A stretch of 64,000 bases of DNA from Mesorhizobium loti (GCF_001510895.1 NZ_LPWA01000153.1:124001-188000), one strand, 5' to 3'; counted from the first letter of the stretch, positions 28,162 through 37,189 are shown. Notes: generated by a model not told the origin, from the sequence alone. Translations and numbers: made by a program.

Positions 28162-29180
28162 TGAAGCGAGGACGAACCTTGTCCCGGAACAGCTTTTTTG
28201 CGGCGCTGGCCGCGTCCGCCGTTCTTTCCGCAGGCTCCATTCTTTCAACCGGCGTTGCGCTGGCGCAGGAGCAGCCGGCAACGCCGGCGCCGGCCGCGCA
28301 GATGCCCGCCCAGCAACCGATGACACCGCAGGCACCGGCCGAGCCGAGTCTCGCACCTCAAGCTCCGGCCGCGGCAGCACAGGTTCCCGCGAGCCAGGCA
28401 CCAACCGCGCCAACCGAACCGCGCGTTCAGCCGGCGCAGAACAGCGCCGAGGGCGAAGCCGCCATCGCGCTGCCGCTGCCGCATGACCTCTCGCCCTGGG
28501 GCATGTTCATGGCGGCCGACATCGTCGTCAAGGCGGTCATGGTCGGGCTTGCCTTCGCCTCGCTGGTCACCTGGACGATCTGGCTGGCCAAGTCGCTGGA
28601 GATCCTCGGCGGCAAGCTGAGGGCGTGCCGCGCGGCTGTTGCCATCGGTAATGCCGCGACGCTGATGCAGGCCGGCCGCGCGCTCGGACACAGCAACGGA
28701 CCCGGCGCGCTGCTGGTGCGGGCGGCGGAGGAAGAGCGCGCGCTTTCGGCCGGCGCGCTCGACCATGCCTCGAGCGATGGCCTCAAGGAGCGCGTCACCT
28801 CACGGCTTTCACGCATCGAGGCGGCCGCGTCGCGGCGCATGTCGCGCGGCACCGGCCTGCTCGCCACCATCGGCTCGACGGCCCCGTTTGTCGGCCTGTT
28901 CGGCACCGTCTGGGGCATCATGAACGCCTTCATCGGCATCTCGCAGGCGCAGACCACCAATCTGGCGGTGGTGGCGCCGGGCATCGCGGAAGCCCTGCTC
29001 GCCACCGCGATGGGCCTGGTGGCGGCAATCCCGGCGGTGGTGATCTACAACGTCTTTGCGCGCTCGATAGCCGGCTACAGGCAAATCCTCGCCGACGCCT
29101 CGGCGGGTGTCGAGCGGCTGGTCAGCCGCGATCTCGATTTCCTCACGGTGCCGCCGGCGACGGCCATGGCGGCGGAGTAG
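28158..29180 (+). CDS. exbB: TonB-system proton channel protein ExbB
   Basis: A 340-aa MotA/TolQ/ExbB family protein that, with ExbD and TonB, powers outer-membrane receptors for siderophores or haem. A signal peptide at residues ~10-36 is followed by a Pro/Ala/Gln-rich periplasmic stretch to about residue 95, typical of alphaproteobacterial ExbB. Three membrane segments follow, at ~120-145, ~235-262 and ~275-298. The channel-lining signature is visible in GLLATIGSTAPFVGLFGTVW and AEALLATAMGLVAAIPAV. The ATG overlaps the ATPase stop, and exbD begins 6 bp after its stop. Confidence 0.94.
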   Translation: MMKRGRTLSRNSFFAALAASAVLSAGSILSTGVALAQEQPATPAPAAQMPAQQPMTPQAPAEPSLAPQAPAAAAQVPASQAPTAPTEPRVQPAQNSAEGEAAIALPLPHDLSPWGMFMAADIVVKAVMVGLAFASLVTWTIWLAKSLEILGGKLRACRAAVAIGNAATLMQAGRALGHSNGPGALLVRAAEEERALSAGALDHASSDGLKERVTSRLSRIEAAASRRMSRGTGLLATIGSTAPFVGLFGTVWGIMNAFIGISQAQTTNLAVVAPGIAEALLATAMGLVAAIPAVVIYNVFARSIAGYRQILADASAGVERLVSRDLDFLTVPPATAMAAE

Positions 29181-29186
29181 ACGGCG

Positions 29187-29671
29187 ATGGCGGCGCGGAT
29201 CCGCGAGGCGGCGGGCGAGGATCTCGAGGAAAGCCACGAGATCAACGTCACGCCGTTCATCGACGTCATCCTGGTGCTGCTGATCATCTTCATGGTCGCG
29301 GCACCACTGGCGACCGTCGACGTCAATGTCGATCTGCCTGGATCGACCGCACGCCCGCGCCGCGGCCCGAGACACCGCTCTTCCTCACGCTGAAAAGCGA
29401 CCTCACGCTGGCGATCGGCAATGACAGCGTGCCGCGTCCGGCCTTCGCCGCCGTGCTCGACGGCCGCACCAAGGGCGACAAGCATACGCGCATCTTCCTG
29501 CGCGCCGACAGAAATGTCGGCTATGGCGAGCTAATGGAAGTGATGAACCTGCTGCGCGCCGCCGGCTACCTGAAGGTGGCGCTGGTCGGCCTGGAGGCGG
29601 CATCCGGCGGCTCCGCCCCAGCCACGGGCGGAAGCGCCGCGCCAGCGGCAAGTGGACGCCCGGCGCCATGA
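29187..29671 (+). CDS. exbD: TonB-system protein ExbD, frameshifted
   Basis: A single-span inner-membrane partner of ExbB. The membrane segment and proton-carrying Asp are in EINVTPFIDVILVLLIIFMV (residues ~20-39). The frame ends at 29393 because one C is missing at about 29350 (ACCGCACGCCC, should be ACCGCCACGCCC). Adding it continues into TPLFLTLKSDLTLAIGND and the periplasmic ExbD domain, ending at 29671, for 161 aa. A Gly/Ala/Pro tail of about 25 residues follows the domain. The stop overlaps the tonB start (CCATGA). Confidence 0.9.
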
Positions 29672-30663
29672 CGCAAATGGTCGCCGCCTTGTCCCGAATC
29701 ACTCACCCGCGCTTCGGCCTCCGCGAAGCCGGCCTGTGGACGAGTGCCGCCGCGATCATTCTGGCCGCGCATGTGGCGGTTGCCTATGCCGTGCAGACCC
29801 TGAGCTTCGCCGAGATGCCGGACAGCGGTCCGCCACCGGCGCTGGCGATCGAGATGGCGCCGACGGTGATTGCACCTGCGGTGCCGGAAGACCTAACCAC
29901 GCTCGACGCGGTCGCGCCGGATCCGCCCGATGCGGCGGAGGAGACACCGACGGTCAGCGAGGTGAAGCCGGTGACCGACCTGGCGCCGGAGCCGGCCGTG
30001 GAAGAGGCCGCGCCGGTAACCGAACAGGCGGTCGACGCCGATGAAGCGGAAGAGGCCGCGCCGGCGAAGCAGGCCGTGGCGGCGCTGAGCGAGCAGCAGC
30101 CGCTAGACGAGGTCGTGCCCGATCCTGTCGAGGCCGTGGCTCCCGACGTCGTCATTCCGCTGCCGCAGCCGAAGCCGGTCGACACGAACGTCAAGGCGGA
30201 TAAGCCGGTCGAGGCGAAGAAGAAAGCGGAAAAGAAGCCGGTCGAAAAGCCGAAGCAGCGGCCAAAGAGGGAAAAGCCAGCGCTCCCCAAGACGGTGACG
30301 ACGGCCAGCATCGACGCCAAGGCGGAAGCGAAGGCCGCAGCGCCGCAATCCTCCAGCCCAGCGCCGCGGTTCAGCGTCAGCCCATCGCGGTGGAACGCCA
30401 GCCTGCAGGCATGGATCAGGCGTCACACGCGCTATCCGAGCGCGGCGAGGTCAAGGCGGGCCGAGGGCACGCCCAACGTGACCTTCACGGTGGATGCATC
30501 GGGACGGGTGGTTTCTGCCCGGCTGGCGCGATCGTCGGGCGACGCCGACCTTGACCGCGCGGCACTCGGCGCTTTGCAGGGCGCAACGGTACCGACACCG
30601 CCGGCGGAGCTTGGCGCCCGCGTCACTCGCACGGCGCCGTTCGTCTTCAGCCTGCGGGACTAA
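29668..30663 (+). CDS. tonB: energy transducer TonB
   Basis: A 331-aa inner-membrane-anchored protein that transmits proton-motive force to outer-membrane receptors. The anchor helix is at ~25-45 (SAAAIILAAHVAVAYAVQ). A long Pro/Glu/Ala/Val then Lys/Pro-rich spacer (KKKAEKKPVEKPKQRPKREK near 190) spans the periplasm. The C-terminal TonB domain starts near 240 (WNASLQAWIRRHTRYPSAAR) and shows the typical YP and the RVVSARLARSSGDADLDRAA pattern. It closes the ATPase-exbB-exbD-tonB operon. Confidence 0.93.
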   Translation: MTQMVAALSRITHPRFGLREAGLWTSAAAIILAAHVAVAYAVQTLSFAEMPDSGPPPALAIEMAPTVIAPAVPEDLTTLDAVAPDPPDAAEETPTVSEVKPVTDLAPEPAVEEAAPVTEQAVDADEAEEAAPAKQAVAALSEQQPLDEVVPDPVEAVAPDVVIPLPQPKPVDTNVKADKPVEAKKKAEKKPVEKPKQRPKREKPALPKTVTTASIDAKAEAKAAAPQSSSPAPRFSVSPSRWNASLQAWIRRHTRYPSAARSRRAEGTPNVTFTVDASGRVVSARLARSSGDADLDRAALGALQGATVPTPPAELGARVTRTAPFVFSLRD

Positions 30664-30759
30664 CATCTAGGCCAGGGAGACGGATGGTGATAGCGCCTGA
30701 GGGGCTCAACCCTATTGTAAATGTAAACTGCCCCGGGACACTGCCCGCTGGAAGGCTAA

Positions 30760-32154
30760 ATGACGGTACTTACGAGACGCAATCTTCTCAAAGCCACTGC
30801 TGCCGCCGGTCTCGCTGGCTTCGGTGCCTTGACTGTCGGCAAGCTGGCCGGGCTTGCGGCGGCGAAGCCTGAGCCGCTTATCCTGAAGACCGCAAACATC
30901 GAGGCGAAGCTGACGGAGGCCGACCCGACCAAAAACGTTCTCACCTATGGCGAGGCAGGCGCGCCGCCACTCATCAGGATGAGGAAGGGCGAGCCCTTTG
31001 CCGCGCGGCTGCTCAACGGCATCGACGATCCGACGACGATCCACTGGCATGGCATCCGCGTTCCCAACAAAATGGACGGCGTGCCGTTCCTGGTGCAGCC
31101 TTATGTCTATCAAGGCGATCATTTCGACTATGCGTTTTCGCCGCCCGACGCCGGCACCTTCTGGTATCACCCGCATTGCAACACGCTTGAGCAGATGGGC
31201 CATGGGCTGACCGGCGTCATCGTGGTGGAGAACCCGAACGATCCGGTTTTCGACGCCGAAGTGGTGATCAATTTGCGCGATTGGCGCCTCGGCGACGACG
31301 GCCAGTTCATCGAGCAATTCCGGCCGCGCGATGCGGCGAAAACCGGCACTTACGGCACGGTGCGCACCGCCAATTGGCTCGACCAGCCGCAATATGACGC
31401 GCCAGCCGGCGGACTGGCGCGGCTGCGGGCCGCCATCACCGACGTCACGCGCATCTATGCCTTCCGCGTCGACGGCGCCGAGGCGGCGGTCATCGCGCTC
31501 GACGGCAATCCGGTGCCGCAGCGCTTTGCGCCCGACGCCTTGCAACTTGGGCCCGGCCAGCGGCTGGAGCTTGCCATCCGCATGCCCGATGACGAAGGCG
31601 CGATCGTCAGCCTGCGCGACGTCAGGGGCACCAAGCCAAAAATCCTGGCGACGCTGCGCGCGGTCGGCAAATCGCTCAAGCGCGACCTTCGCGATCTCGG
31701 CCAACTCGAAGCCAATCCGGTGGCGGAGGTGGACCGCGCCGCCGCGAAGCGCATTCCGCTGGCGCTCAGCGCCACGGCGGAGAACGTGCCGGGCGACGGC
31801 ATCTGCGGCTCGCTCGGCTACAGTTTCTGGGCCATCAACAAGGTGCCGTGGCCAGGCGACACGCCGGACCCGACCGCGCCGCTGGCTGAGCTCAAGCTCG
31901 GCCAGAGCTACATCATCGACATGGAAAATCTCACGCCGCACTCGCATCCGATCCATCTGCACGGCATGAGTTTCAAAGTGCTGTCCTCCTCGACGCGCCA
32001 AGTGCAGCCGCTCGTCTCCGACACCTATCTCATCCAGCCGGATGAGAAGGTCCAGCTGGGCCTCGTCGCCGACAATCCCGGCGACTGGCTGCTCCACTGC
32101 CATATCATCGAGCACCAGAAGACCGGTATGACGAGTTATTTCCGGGTGGTGTGA
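30760..32154 (+). CDS. Tat-exported multicopper oxidase
   Basis: A 464-aa periplasmic oxidase. The twin-arginine leader TRRNLLKATAAAGLAGFGAL is at residues 5-24. Copper ligands are intact: HWHG near 95, WYHPH near 137, HSHPIHLHG near 392 and LLHCHIIEHQKTGM near 445 (type 1 and trinuclear centre, with Met as axial ligand). Members oxidise Cu(I), Fe(II) or phenols using oxygen. Position 97 bp after the TonB operon suggests a ferroxidase or copper-protection role, but this is inference. No Met-rich insert like that of CueO is obvious. Confidence 0.9.
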   Translation: MTVLTRRNLLKATAAAGLAGFGALTVGKLAGLAAAKPEPLILKTANIEAKLTEADPTKNVLTYGEAGAPPLIRMRKGEPFAARLLNGIDDPTTIHWHGIRVPNKMDGVPFLVQPYVYQGDHFDYAFSPPDAGTFWYHPHCNTLEQMGHGLTGVIVVENPNDPVFDAEVVINLRDWRLGDDGQFIEQFRPRDAAKTGTYGTVRTANWLDQPQYDAPAGGLARLRAAITDVTRIYAFRVDGAEAAVIALDGNPVPQRFAPDALQLGPGQRLELAIRMPDDEGAIVSLRDVRGTKPKILATLRAVGKSLKRDLRDLGQLEANPVAEVDRAAAKRIPLALSATAENVPGDGICGSLGYSFWAINKVPWPGDTPDPTAPLAELKLGQSYIIDMENLTPHSHPIHLHGMSFKVLSSSTRQVQPLVSDTYLIQPDEKVQLGLVADNPGDWLLHCHIIEHQKTGMTSYFRVV

Positions 32155-32199
32155 CGAGTGTTTCCGACTGCGCCGAGTCTGCCCGGGCCGATGAACCCG

Positions 32200-32385
32200 T
32201 CACTTCGATCGTCTATCGCGCCTGTGTTGGGAAAGGCTCTCGCGCGTTTCGACGAGAGACCTTTCCTTGCCGGCCTCGGTGTGAGCCTGAGGCGGCATCG
32301 CATCCATCAGGTTTCTGACCTTGGCATTGTTGTGCGCGTGGATGACCGCGCGGCTGAGATGCAGCAGGGTTCCGATCACTGACAT
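32200..32385 (-). CDS. 61-aa small protein, diverged member of the KDIGW family
   Basis: Begins MSVIGTLLHLSRAVIHAHNN, then AKVRNLMDAMPP. This resembles the neighbour at 32492 (HNNARSSNLMNSLSP), but the KDIGW core is lost and the tail is Arg/Glu-rich (KERSLVETRESLSQHRRDRR). GGAGGAAG lies 5 nt before ATG 32385, a strong ribosome site that fixes the start. Both genes are on the same strand about 100 bp apart and look like a tandem duplication. I tried the alternative frames after MPP and did not recover the motif, so divergence rather than a frameshift is likely. Confidence 0.55.
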   Translation of the reverse strand: MSVIGTLLHLSRAVIHAHNNAKVRNLMDAMPPQAHTEAGKERSLVETRESLSQHRRDRRSK

Positions 32386-32491
32386 AGGCACTTCCTCCAT
32401 TGAAATGGCTGACATGTCGCTGGCGGATGGCGTGACGGGTCTGGATCGAGAAAGCCCCTCGCCGTGTCTGGAACGAAGGGCCTGGTTTTAT

Positions 32492-32668
32492 TCAGCGTGT
32501 GCCGGCAAAAACGATCTGGGCGAGGCGCACCCTTTCACGGGCGCCGGGCGTGGCGTCCCAGCCGATGTCCTTCTGCAGCTCAGGCGACAGGCTGTTCATC
32601 AGGTTGCTGGACCTGGCGTTGTTGTGTCCGCGCATCATGGAGCGGCCGAGATTGCCGAGCATCGACAT
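32492..32668 (-). CDS. 58-aa small protein with KDIGW motif (DUF1127-like)
   Basis: Encodes MSMLGNLGRSMMRGHNNARS followed by NLMNSLSPELQKDIGWDATP and a basic tail. It shares the SP/LP..(L/I)xKDIGW core with the protein at 26331 and the HNNAxxxNLM segment with the one at 32200. GGGGAA precedes ATG 32668. Function unknown. Small size, basic charge and the DIG core resemble DUF1127 proteins. A longer in-frame reading from upstream is Arg/Pro-rich and has no ribosome site. Confidence 0.65.
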   Translation of the reverse strand: MSMLGNLGRSMMRGHNNARSSNLMNSLSPELQKDIGWDATPGARERVRLAQIVFAGTR

Positions 32669-32813
32669 TCTTGCATTCCCCGGTTCCGTTGAGACGGGCG
32701 TTGCGCCGTCGGATGTGGGATGAATGCGCCCGGTCTGTTTCGCGGGAATGGCACGTAAAATGGATGTTCGTTTCCAAACTCGTGGGCTTGGAAACATTTG
32801 CATGCGAATGGGT

Positions 32814-32942
32814 TCTAGAGCGCTTCACCGTTTCACGGAAACGGCGAAGCGCTCTATCTCTTTGTTTTGACGCAATTCCGGACGGAGGCTACGGCGAAGT
32901 CGCCGAGCCTATACGTTTCACACTTTTCCTGGAATTGCTCTG
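32814..32942. repeat. REP-like repeat, family C, copy 2 with nested hairpin
   Basis: Matches 25983-26087 (CTAGAGCGCTTCACCGTTTC ... CACTTTTCCTGGAATTGCTC). Where copy 1 has ACGGAAAACCGTTTCACAC, this copy has about 25 extra bases forming their own palindrome (GGCTACGGCGAAGTCGCCGA, then GCC). It lies upstream of the AsmA-like gene; the next 170 bp has no gene I can see. Confidence 0.8.
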
Positions 32943-33116
32943 GCGTGATGGAGCTCGGCGCAAGAACCGGCGGACCCGTGGGGCCGCCCGAAATTCGTTC
33001 GACGTGAAGCTCTGGGAAGTGGATGTGGAAGTCCATCGACCTGCGGGAATTTAGTCGGGCGGCAGAAGCATGTATGCTGACGACACTGATTCTTCCGATC
33101 ATGTTGGCGGGTCGAT

Positions 33117-36100
33117 GTGAGAAAAATCGTCGCTGCACTCACCGTGACTGGGGTTCTTGTCGTCGGGCTGCTCTTCCTTTTGCCCGCCCTGATTTCAATT
33201 GACTGGGTTCGTGCCGAGTTGAGCCGGCAATTGTCATCCGCTACCGGAATGACCATTCGGCTGGACGGACCGGTCAGATTGTCGCTCCTGCCCAAACTGG
33301 CGGTGGTCGCGGACGATATCTCCCTGTCGACCGGCACGGGCGACCTCGCAATATCCGCTCCGCGGTTTTCGACATCGATAACGCTGTCGTCGCTGTGGTC
33401 GAAAAAGCTCGAGATACAGTCCGTCGCGCTGACGGATCCGACAATCGCGGTCAAGGCTTCAGCGAACGCGGGTTCACCTGCGGCGTCGAAGGAGGTTCAG
33501 GCCGATCCGTTCGCATCGATTGTCGACACGCTCGAGCGACTGGCGATCAACCAGCTGACCATAAGGAATGGCACCCTTGCCTCCGGCGCTGCAGCCGGCA
33601 ATGCCGTCACCGTGACGGCAATCGACGCCGATTTGAGCGTTCCGGACCTCGACCGTGAAGCCTCGTTTTCACTGGCCTGCACCAGCAACGGCCGTCGCGT
33701 TGAGATGAGCGGCAGTCTTTCCGCGCTGAGGCCGATCCTGAGGCGGCTCCCTGCCCAAATCGCCATTGTGGCGCGCCTCGACCCGGCACCGGTTGCCAAA
33801 TTCTCGTCATTGCATGCGAGCGGAGAGGTCCAGCTCAACGGGAATGGCAGCTATCAGATCAAGGGCGGAAAATTCGATATCGGCGATCAAAGCTTCCAGA
33901 TGGATGCGCTCTTTCAGCCTGGGGCGCGGCATCACTTCTTCGCCGACCTGGCGGCACAGCGCGTCGATATCGACGCCTTGAGCGATATCGGAAAGGGCGG
34001 TCCAAGCGGGAGCAAGCCTTCGGCGGATTCCGGAGAACCCGACCTTGCAATGCTGTCGGCTTTCGATGCCGACGTCAGCGTTGCCATCAATGAATTGGTC
34101 GGCGGCAAGATACGGGCGTCCGATGTCCAGCTCAGTGCAACGCTGCGCGATGGCCATCTCGAGGCAAAGCTGGAGCATTTCGGCCTCGATGCAGGAAGCA
34201 TCACCGCGAAAGCCTCGACGAATGTCGGTGAGACGCCTCCGACCATACGGGGCAATATTGCGAGCTCGGGGCTGGATATAGGCTCAATGGCCAGGCTGGC
34301 CGGGCAATCCGTGTCGCTGTCCGGCAAACTGACGGCGGATATGGGGTTCGCTTTTCGCGGGCTGACCGCGGAACGCATACGCAGCAGCGCCAATCTGCAA
34401 GGAACCGTCGGGATCCGAGACGGCAAGCTTCCGCTCGCGGAGCGGAACGGCGACAACATCACCGGGCTGAACGCGGACGTGAAAGTTCACGACATGGGCA
34501 AGCCGGTCGATGCGGCGGGCAAGCTCGCCTGGCGGGGACAGGCCGTGACGTTCCAGTCCCAGATCGCGCCTGCATCCTTTCTTGCCGGTGCCTCCGTTGC
34601 AGAAGCGTCCGGGCCGATCAGCTTTTCGGTTTCCTCCAAATATCTCGAAGGCAGCGTCAGCGGCGTTGCCGGGGGTGGCGGCACGTTCAAGGGCCAGGTT
34701 TCGGTCGCGTCGCCCTCGGTCGACAAGCTCATGCAATGGCTGGGACAAGGCGCTTCCCGCAGCCTGCAAGGCTTTGCCTTCAAGGGCGATGTCGATGCCG
34801 GCCCGGGGCGACTTTCCTTCCAGAAGGCCGCCATCGCCCTGAATGGCGTCAAGGCGTCGGGACAAGGCTCGATGACGATGGGGGAGCCCCTCAACGTCCG
34901 AACGTCACTCAAGTTTGCCAAACTTGATTTTGCAGCGCTCGCCGGCGGCGGTGGGCAGGCAGCAGCCGGCAAACAGAAACCGGGCGCTGCCGCCGACACT
35001 CCAATCGATCTCTCCTTTCTCAAGGGAATTGACGCCAAGGTCGAGATCCAGGCGGACAAGCTCGGATATGGAAAGGTCTTCGCGGGGCCGGTGGCAAGCA
35101 CGCTGACGGTGGCCGACGGGAAGGCGCATCTGAGCGTGCCGCAAAGTCCTTTCTATGGCGGCACGATTGCCGCGGAAATGACCGCCGACGGCTCCGGTGG
35201 CGCCTCTTCGGTGGAGTTGAACACCGCAATCGCCGGCGCGGCCGCGGCTCCCTTGCTTCACGATGCGGCGGATTTCGACCGCATCGAAGGAACGCTCAAT
35301 GCGACTGTCGCGGTCTCCGGCTCGGGAAAGACCACCAGGTCGCTTGCCCGTTCCTTCGGCGGCAAGGCAGCGGCGAAATTCAGCGACGGCGCATTCCGCG
35401 GCATCGACATAGCTGAGGTCTACAACAACCTGGTCGGACTGCTTTCCAGCGGCTTCAAGCAGGACCAGGCCAAGAAGACGACGTTTACCGAACTCGGTGC
35501 CTCATTTGCGATCGAGAACGGCGTCGCGCAGACGACGGACATCAGCCTGCTCGGCCCGCTGGTGCGGATGGACGGTTCGGGCAAGATGGACCTCGCCGAC
35601 CAGACGCTCGACATCCACCTCAACCCCCGTGTCGTCGCTTCGCTTGACGGGCAGGGCGGCGACGTTGCCGTGAAGGGCATCGGGGTGCCGATTGTGGTCG
35701 ACGGCTCCTTGTCCGCGCCCCGCATCTATCCGGACCTGAGCGCCTTGGCCAAGGACCCGAAGGGCGCGCTGGATATGTTGAGCCGGCTTGGGCTGCCGAC
35801 CGGAAAGCTCAATCTCGACAAGCTGATCTCCGGCCAGACAGGCGCGACCGGCGATGGTTCCGGCAAGGGAGCGGCGGATCTGATCGGCGATCTTTTGCGC
35901 AACGCAAAGCCCCGGCCGAAATCGCCGCCCGCCGTCCCGGCGGCCGCAGCGCCGGACAACGGCAATACGGAAACCCAAGCACCGCCGCCAAGTGCAAATC
36001 CGGATGGCGAGGCGCTCGCCGAGACTCCCGCGCCAGCGGCGGAACCCGCCGCCGCTGACCCGCAAACCCCTCCCGCTTCGCCCGAAACGCCGAAGAAAGG

Positions 36101-36137
36101 GGAAATAGACACGCTTCTCGATCAGCTGGCGAACTAG
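33117..36137 (+). CDS. AsmA family protein
   Basis: A 1006-aa inner-membrane-anchored periplasmic protein of the AsmA/bridge-like lipid-transfer group, implicated in phospholipid movement to, or assembly of, the outer membrane. One N-terminal membrane helix (residues ~5-27, AALTVTGVLVVGLLFLLPAL) is followed by the family opening DWVRAELSRQLSSATGMTIR. The long beta-rich body ends in the conserved AsmA C-terminal region (DGAFRGIDIAEVYNNLVGLL near 755, LASDQTLDIHLNPRVV-like segment near 830). A Pro/Ala-rich tail follows. The start GTG 33117 is the first in frame; the ribosome site is weak. It is monocistronic. Confidence 0.88.
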   Translation: MRKIVAALTVTGVLVVGLLFLLPALISIDWVRAELSRQLSSATGMTIRLDGPVRLSLLPKLAVVADDISLSTGTGDLAISAPRFSTSITLSSLWSKKLEIQSVALTDPTIAVKASANAGSPAASKEVQADPFASIVDTLERLAINQLTIRNGTLASGAAAGNAVTVTAIDADLSVPDLDREASFSLACTSNGRRVEMSGSLSALRPILRRLPAQIAIVARLDPAPVAKFSSLHASGEVQLNGNGSYQIKGGKFDIGDQSFQMDALFQPGARHHFFADLAAQRVDIDALSDIGKGGPSGSKPSADSGEPDLAMLSAFDADVSVAINELVGGKIRASDVQLSATLRDGHLEAKLEHFGLDAGSITAKASTNVGETPPTIRGNIASSGLDIGSMARLAGQSVSLSGKLTADMGFAFRGLTAERIRSSANLQGTVGIRDGKLPLAERNGDNITGLNADVKVHDMGKPVDAAGKLAWRGQAVTFQSQIAPASFLAGASVAEASGPISFSVSSKYLEGSVSGVAGGGGTFKGQVSVASPSVDKLMQWLGQGASRSLQGFAFKGDVDAGPGRLSFQKAAIALNGVKASGQGSMTMGEPLNVRTSLKFAKLDFAALAGGGGQAAAGKQKPGAAADTPIDLSFLKGIDAKVEIQADKLGYGKVFAGPVASTLTVADGKAHLSVPQSPFYGGTIAAEMTADGSGGASSVELNTAIAGAAAAPLLHDAADFDRIEGTLNATVAVSGSGKTTRSLARSFGGKAAAKFSDGAFRGIDIAEVYNNLVGLLSSGFKQDQAKKTTFTELGASFAIENGVAQTTDISLLGPLVRMDGSGKMDLADQTLDIHLNPRVVASLDGQGGDVAVKGIGVPIVVDGSLSAPRIYPDLSALAKDPKGALDMLSRLGLPTGKLNLDKLISGQTGATGDGSGKGAADLIGDLLRNAKPRPKSPPAVPAAAAPDNGNTETQAPPPSANPDGEALAETPAPAAEPAAADPQTPPASPETPKKGEIDTLLDQLAN

Positions 36138-36351
36138 CGGGAAGGGTGCGCCCGGTCTGCTTTGCGGGGTGGCGTGAAAGATCGCCAGCCTACCCCATGA
36201 ACTTCAGCCTGAAAGCAGGCTTCCGGCATGCCGCAGAAACATGATCTAACGCTCATATGTGCTGCCGAAAATCAAAGTGATCGCCGGTGCCCCAAATCGC
36301 ACCAAATCCCAAGGTTTTTCCGACCTCGACTCGGAAACGATGGAGAGGTCG

Positions 36352-36687
36352 ATGAAATTACCTGTTCTTGCCCTTGCCGGCGCCATGCTGGCACCGATAA
36401 CCGCGGTCCAGGCCGCGCCCATGATCGCTGCGCCGGAGAGGGACAGCCTGGTTCAAGAGGCGCATGTGACATGCGCGTACCTGACCGAGGACGGTTATTG
36501 CGTGCGGACGCACAAGAAGCGCACGTACTGGAAGCCCAAGCACCACTACCGGCAAATCTACCGCACCTATGAGCCGCAGCAGCCGGACGAGTATTACTGG
36601 CGCTATCAGCGTCCGCGGCCGATTATCCGGGTCATTCCCAATTATCCGCCGCAGGACGAAGACAATTGGGATGACTGGGACGATTGA
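36352..36687 (+). CDS. secreted Tyr/Trp/Pro-rich small protein with acidic tail
   Basis: A 111-aa protein with a signal peptide (MKLPVLALAGAMLAPITAVQ, cleavage after AQA-type Ala near residue 22). A mature region carries two nearby cysteines (VTCAYLTEDGYCVRTHKKR), then a stretch rich in Tyr, His, Trp and Pro, and ends in DNWDDWDD. GGAGAGG precedes ATG 36352. I recognise no enzyme family. It is convergent with the curlin gene at 36773, so a cell-surface or matrix role is possible but unproven. Confidence 0.7.
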   Translation: MKLPVLALAGAMLAPITAVQAAPMIAAPERDSLVQEAHVTCAYLTEDGYCVRTHKKRTYWKPKHHYRQIYRTYEPQQPDEYYWRYQRPRPIIRVIPNYPPQDEDNWDDWDD

Positions 36688-36772
36688 GGCCGAAGGCGGC
36701 CCTTGCTGGCTGCATGGGCTGTAACGACGGATGCGTGGGGGGACAGCCGTCCACGCATCCGCAAGTTCTCGT

Positions 36773-37189
36773 CTACCAGCCGAACAGCAGCGCCGCTCCG
36801 CTTTGCCCGTCGCCGGTCTGCGCGACGTTGGCGTCGGTGTTCCTGCCGAACTGGAAAATGCCGTAGGAATTGTCGTTGCCGTCCTGCTGCAAGGTAGCGG
36901 AGTGTCCGCTGCCTTCCTGTCGAATTATGCCGAGATTGCCGGCTCCGTCCTGACCTATACCGGCGCGGTTGTTCCGTCCGAACTGCCTGATATGGGCGCC
37001 GCTGCGGAACCCGTTGTAGAGCGAATAGGCGCGCAGACCGAGATCCAGCGCCCGCGCATCGCGGGCCGTCCGAGGCGAGTAGTAAAACCCGATCGAACCG
37101 CCCGCCTTTGCCGGAGCGGCGACAAGGGGCAGGCCGATTGCCGCGGCGAGCGCGGTGGCGTGGACGAGCTTCGTGATCCGGCGGTTCAT
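36773..37189 (-). CDS. curlin-repeat protein (CsgA/CsgB-like) 2
   Basis: A 138-aa secreted protein with a signal peptide ending near AKAGG (residue ~30). About six degenerate curlin repeats of the form QxGxxN follow (QFGRNN, QDGAGN, QEGSGH, QDGNDN, QFGRNT, QTGDGQ), spaced about 11 residues in part and wider elsewhere. Such repeats stack into amyloid cross-beta fibres on the cell surface. AGGAGA lies 7 nt before ATG 37189. It is downstream of csgH on the same strand but separated by a strong terminator and an upstream palindrome, so it has its own promoter. Nucleator or minor subunit is as likely as main subunit. Confidence 0.85.
   Translation of the reverse strand: MNRRITKLVHATALAAAIGLPLVAAPAKAGGSIGFYYSPRTARDARALDLGLRAYSLYNGFRSGAHIRQFGRNNRAGIGQDGAGNLGIIRQEGSGHSATLQQDGNDNSYGIFQFGRNTDANVAQTGDGQSGAALLFGW

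Noticed and set aside
32200..32385. Frameshift as the cause of the missing KDIGW motif
   Set aside because: Reading the other frames after MPP does not restore the motif, so sequence divergence is simpler.
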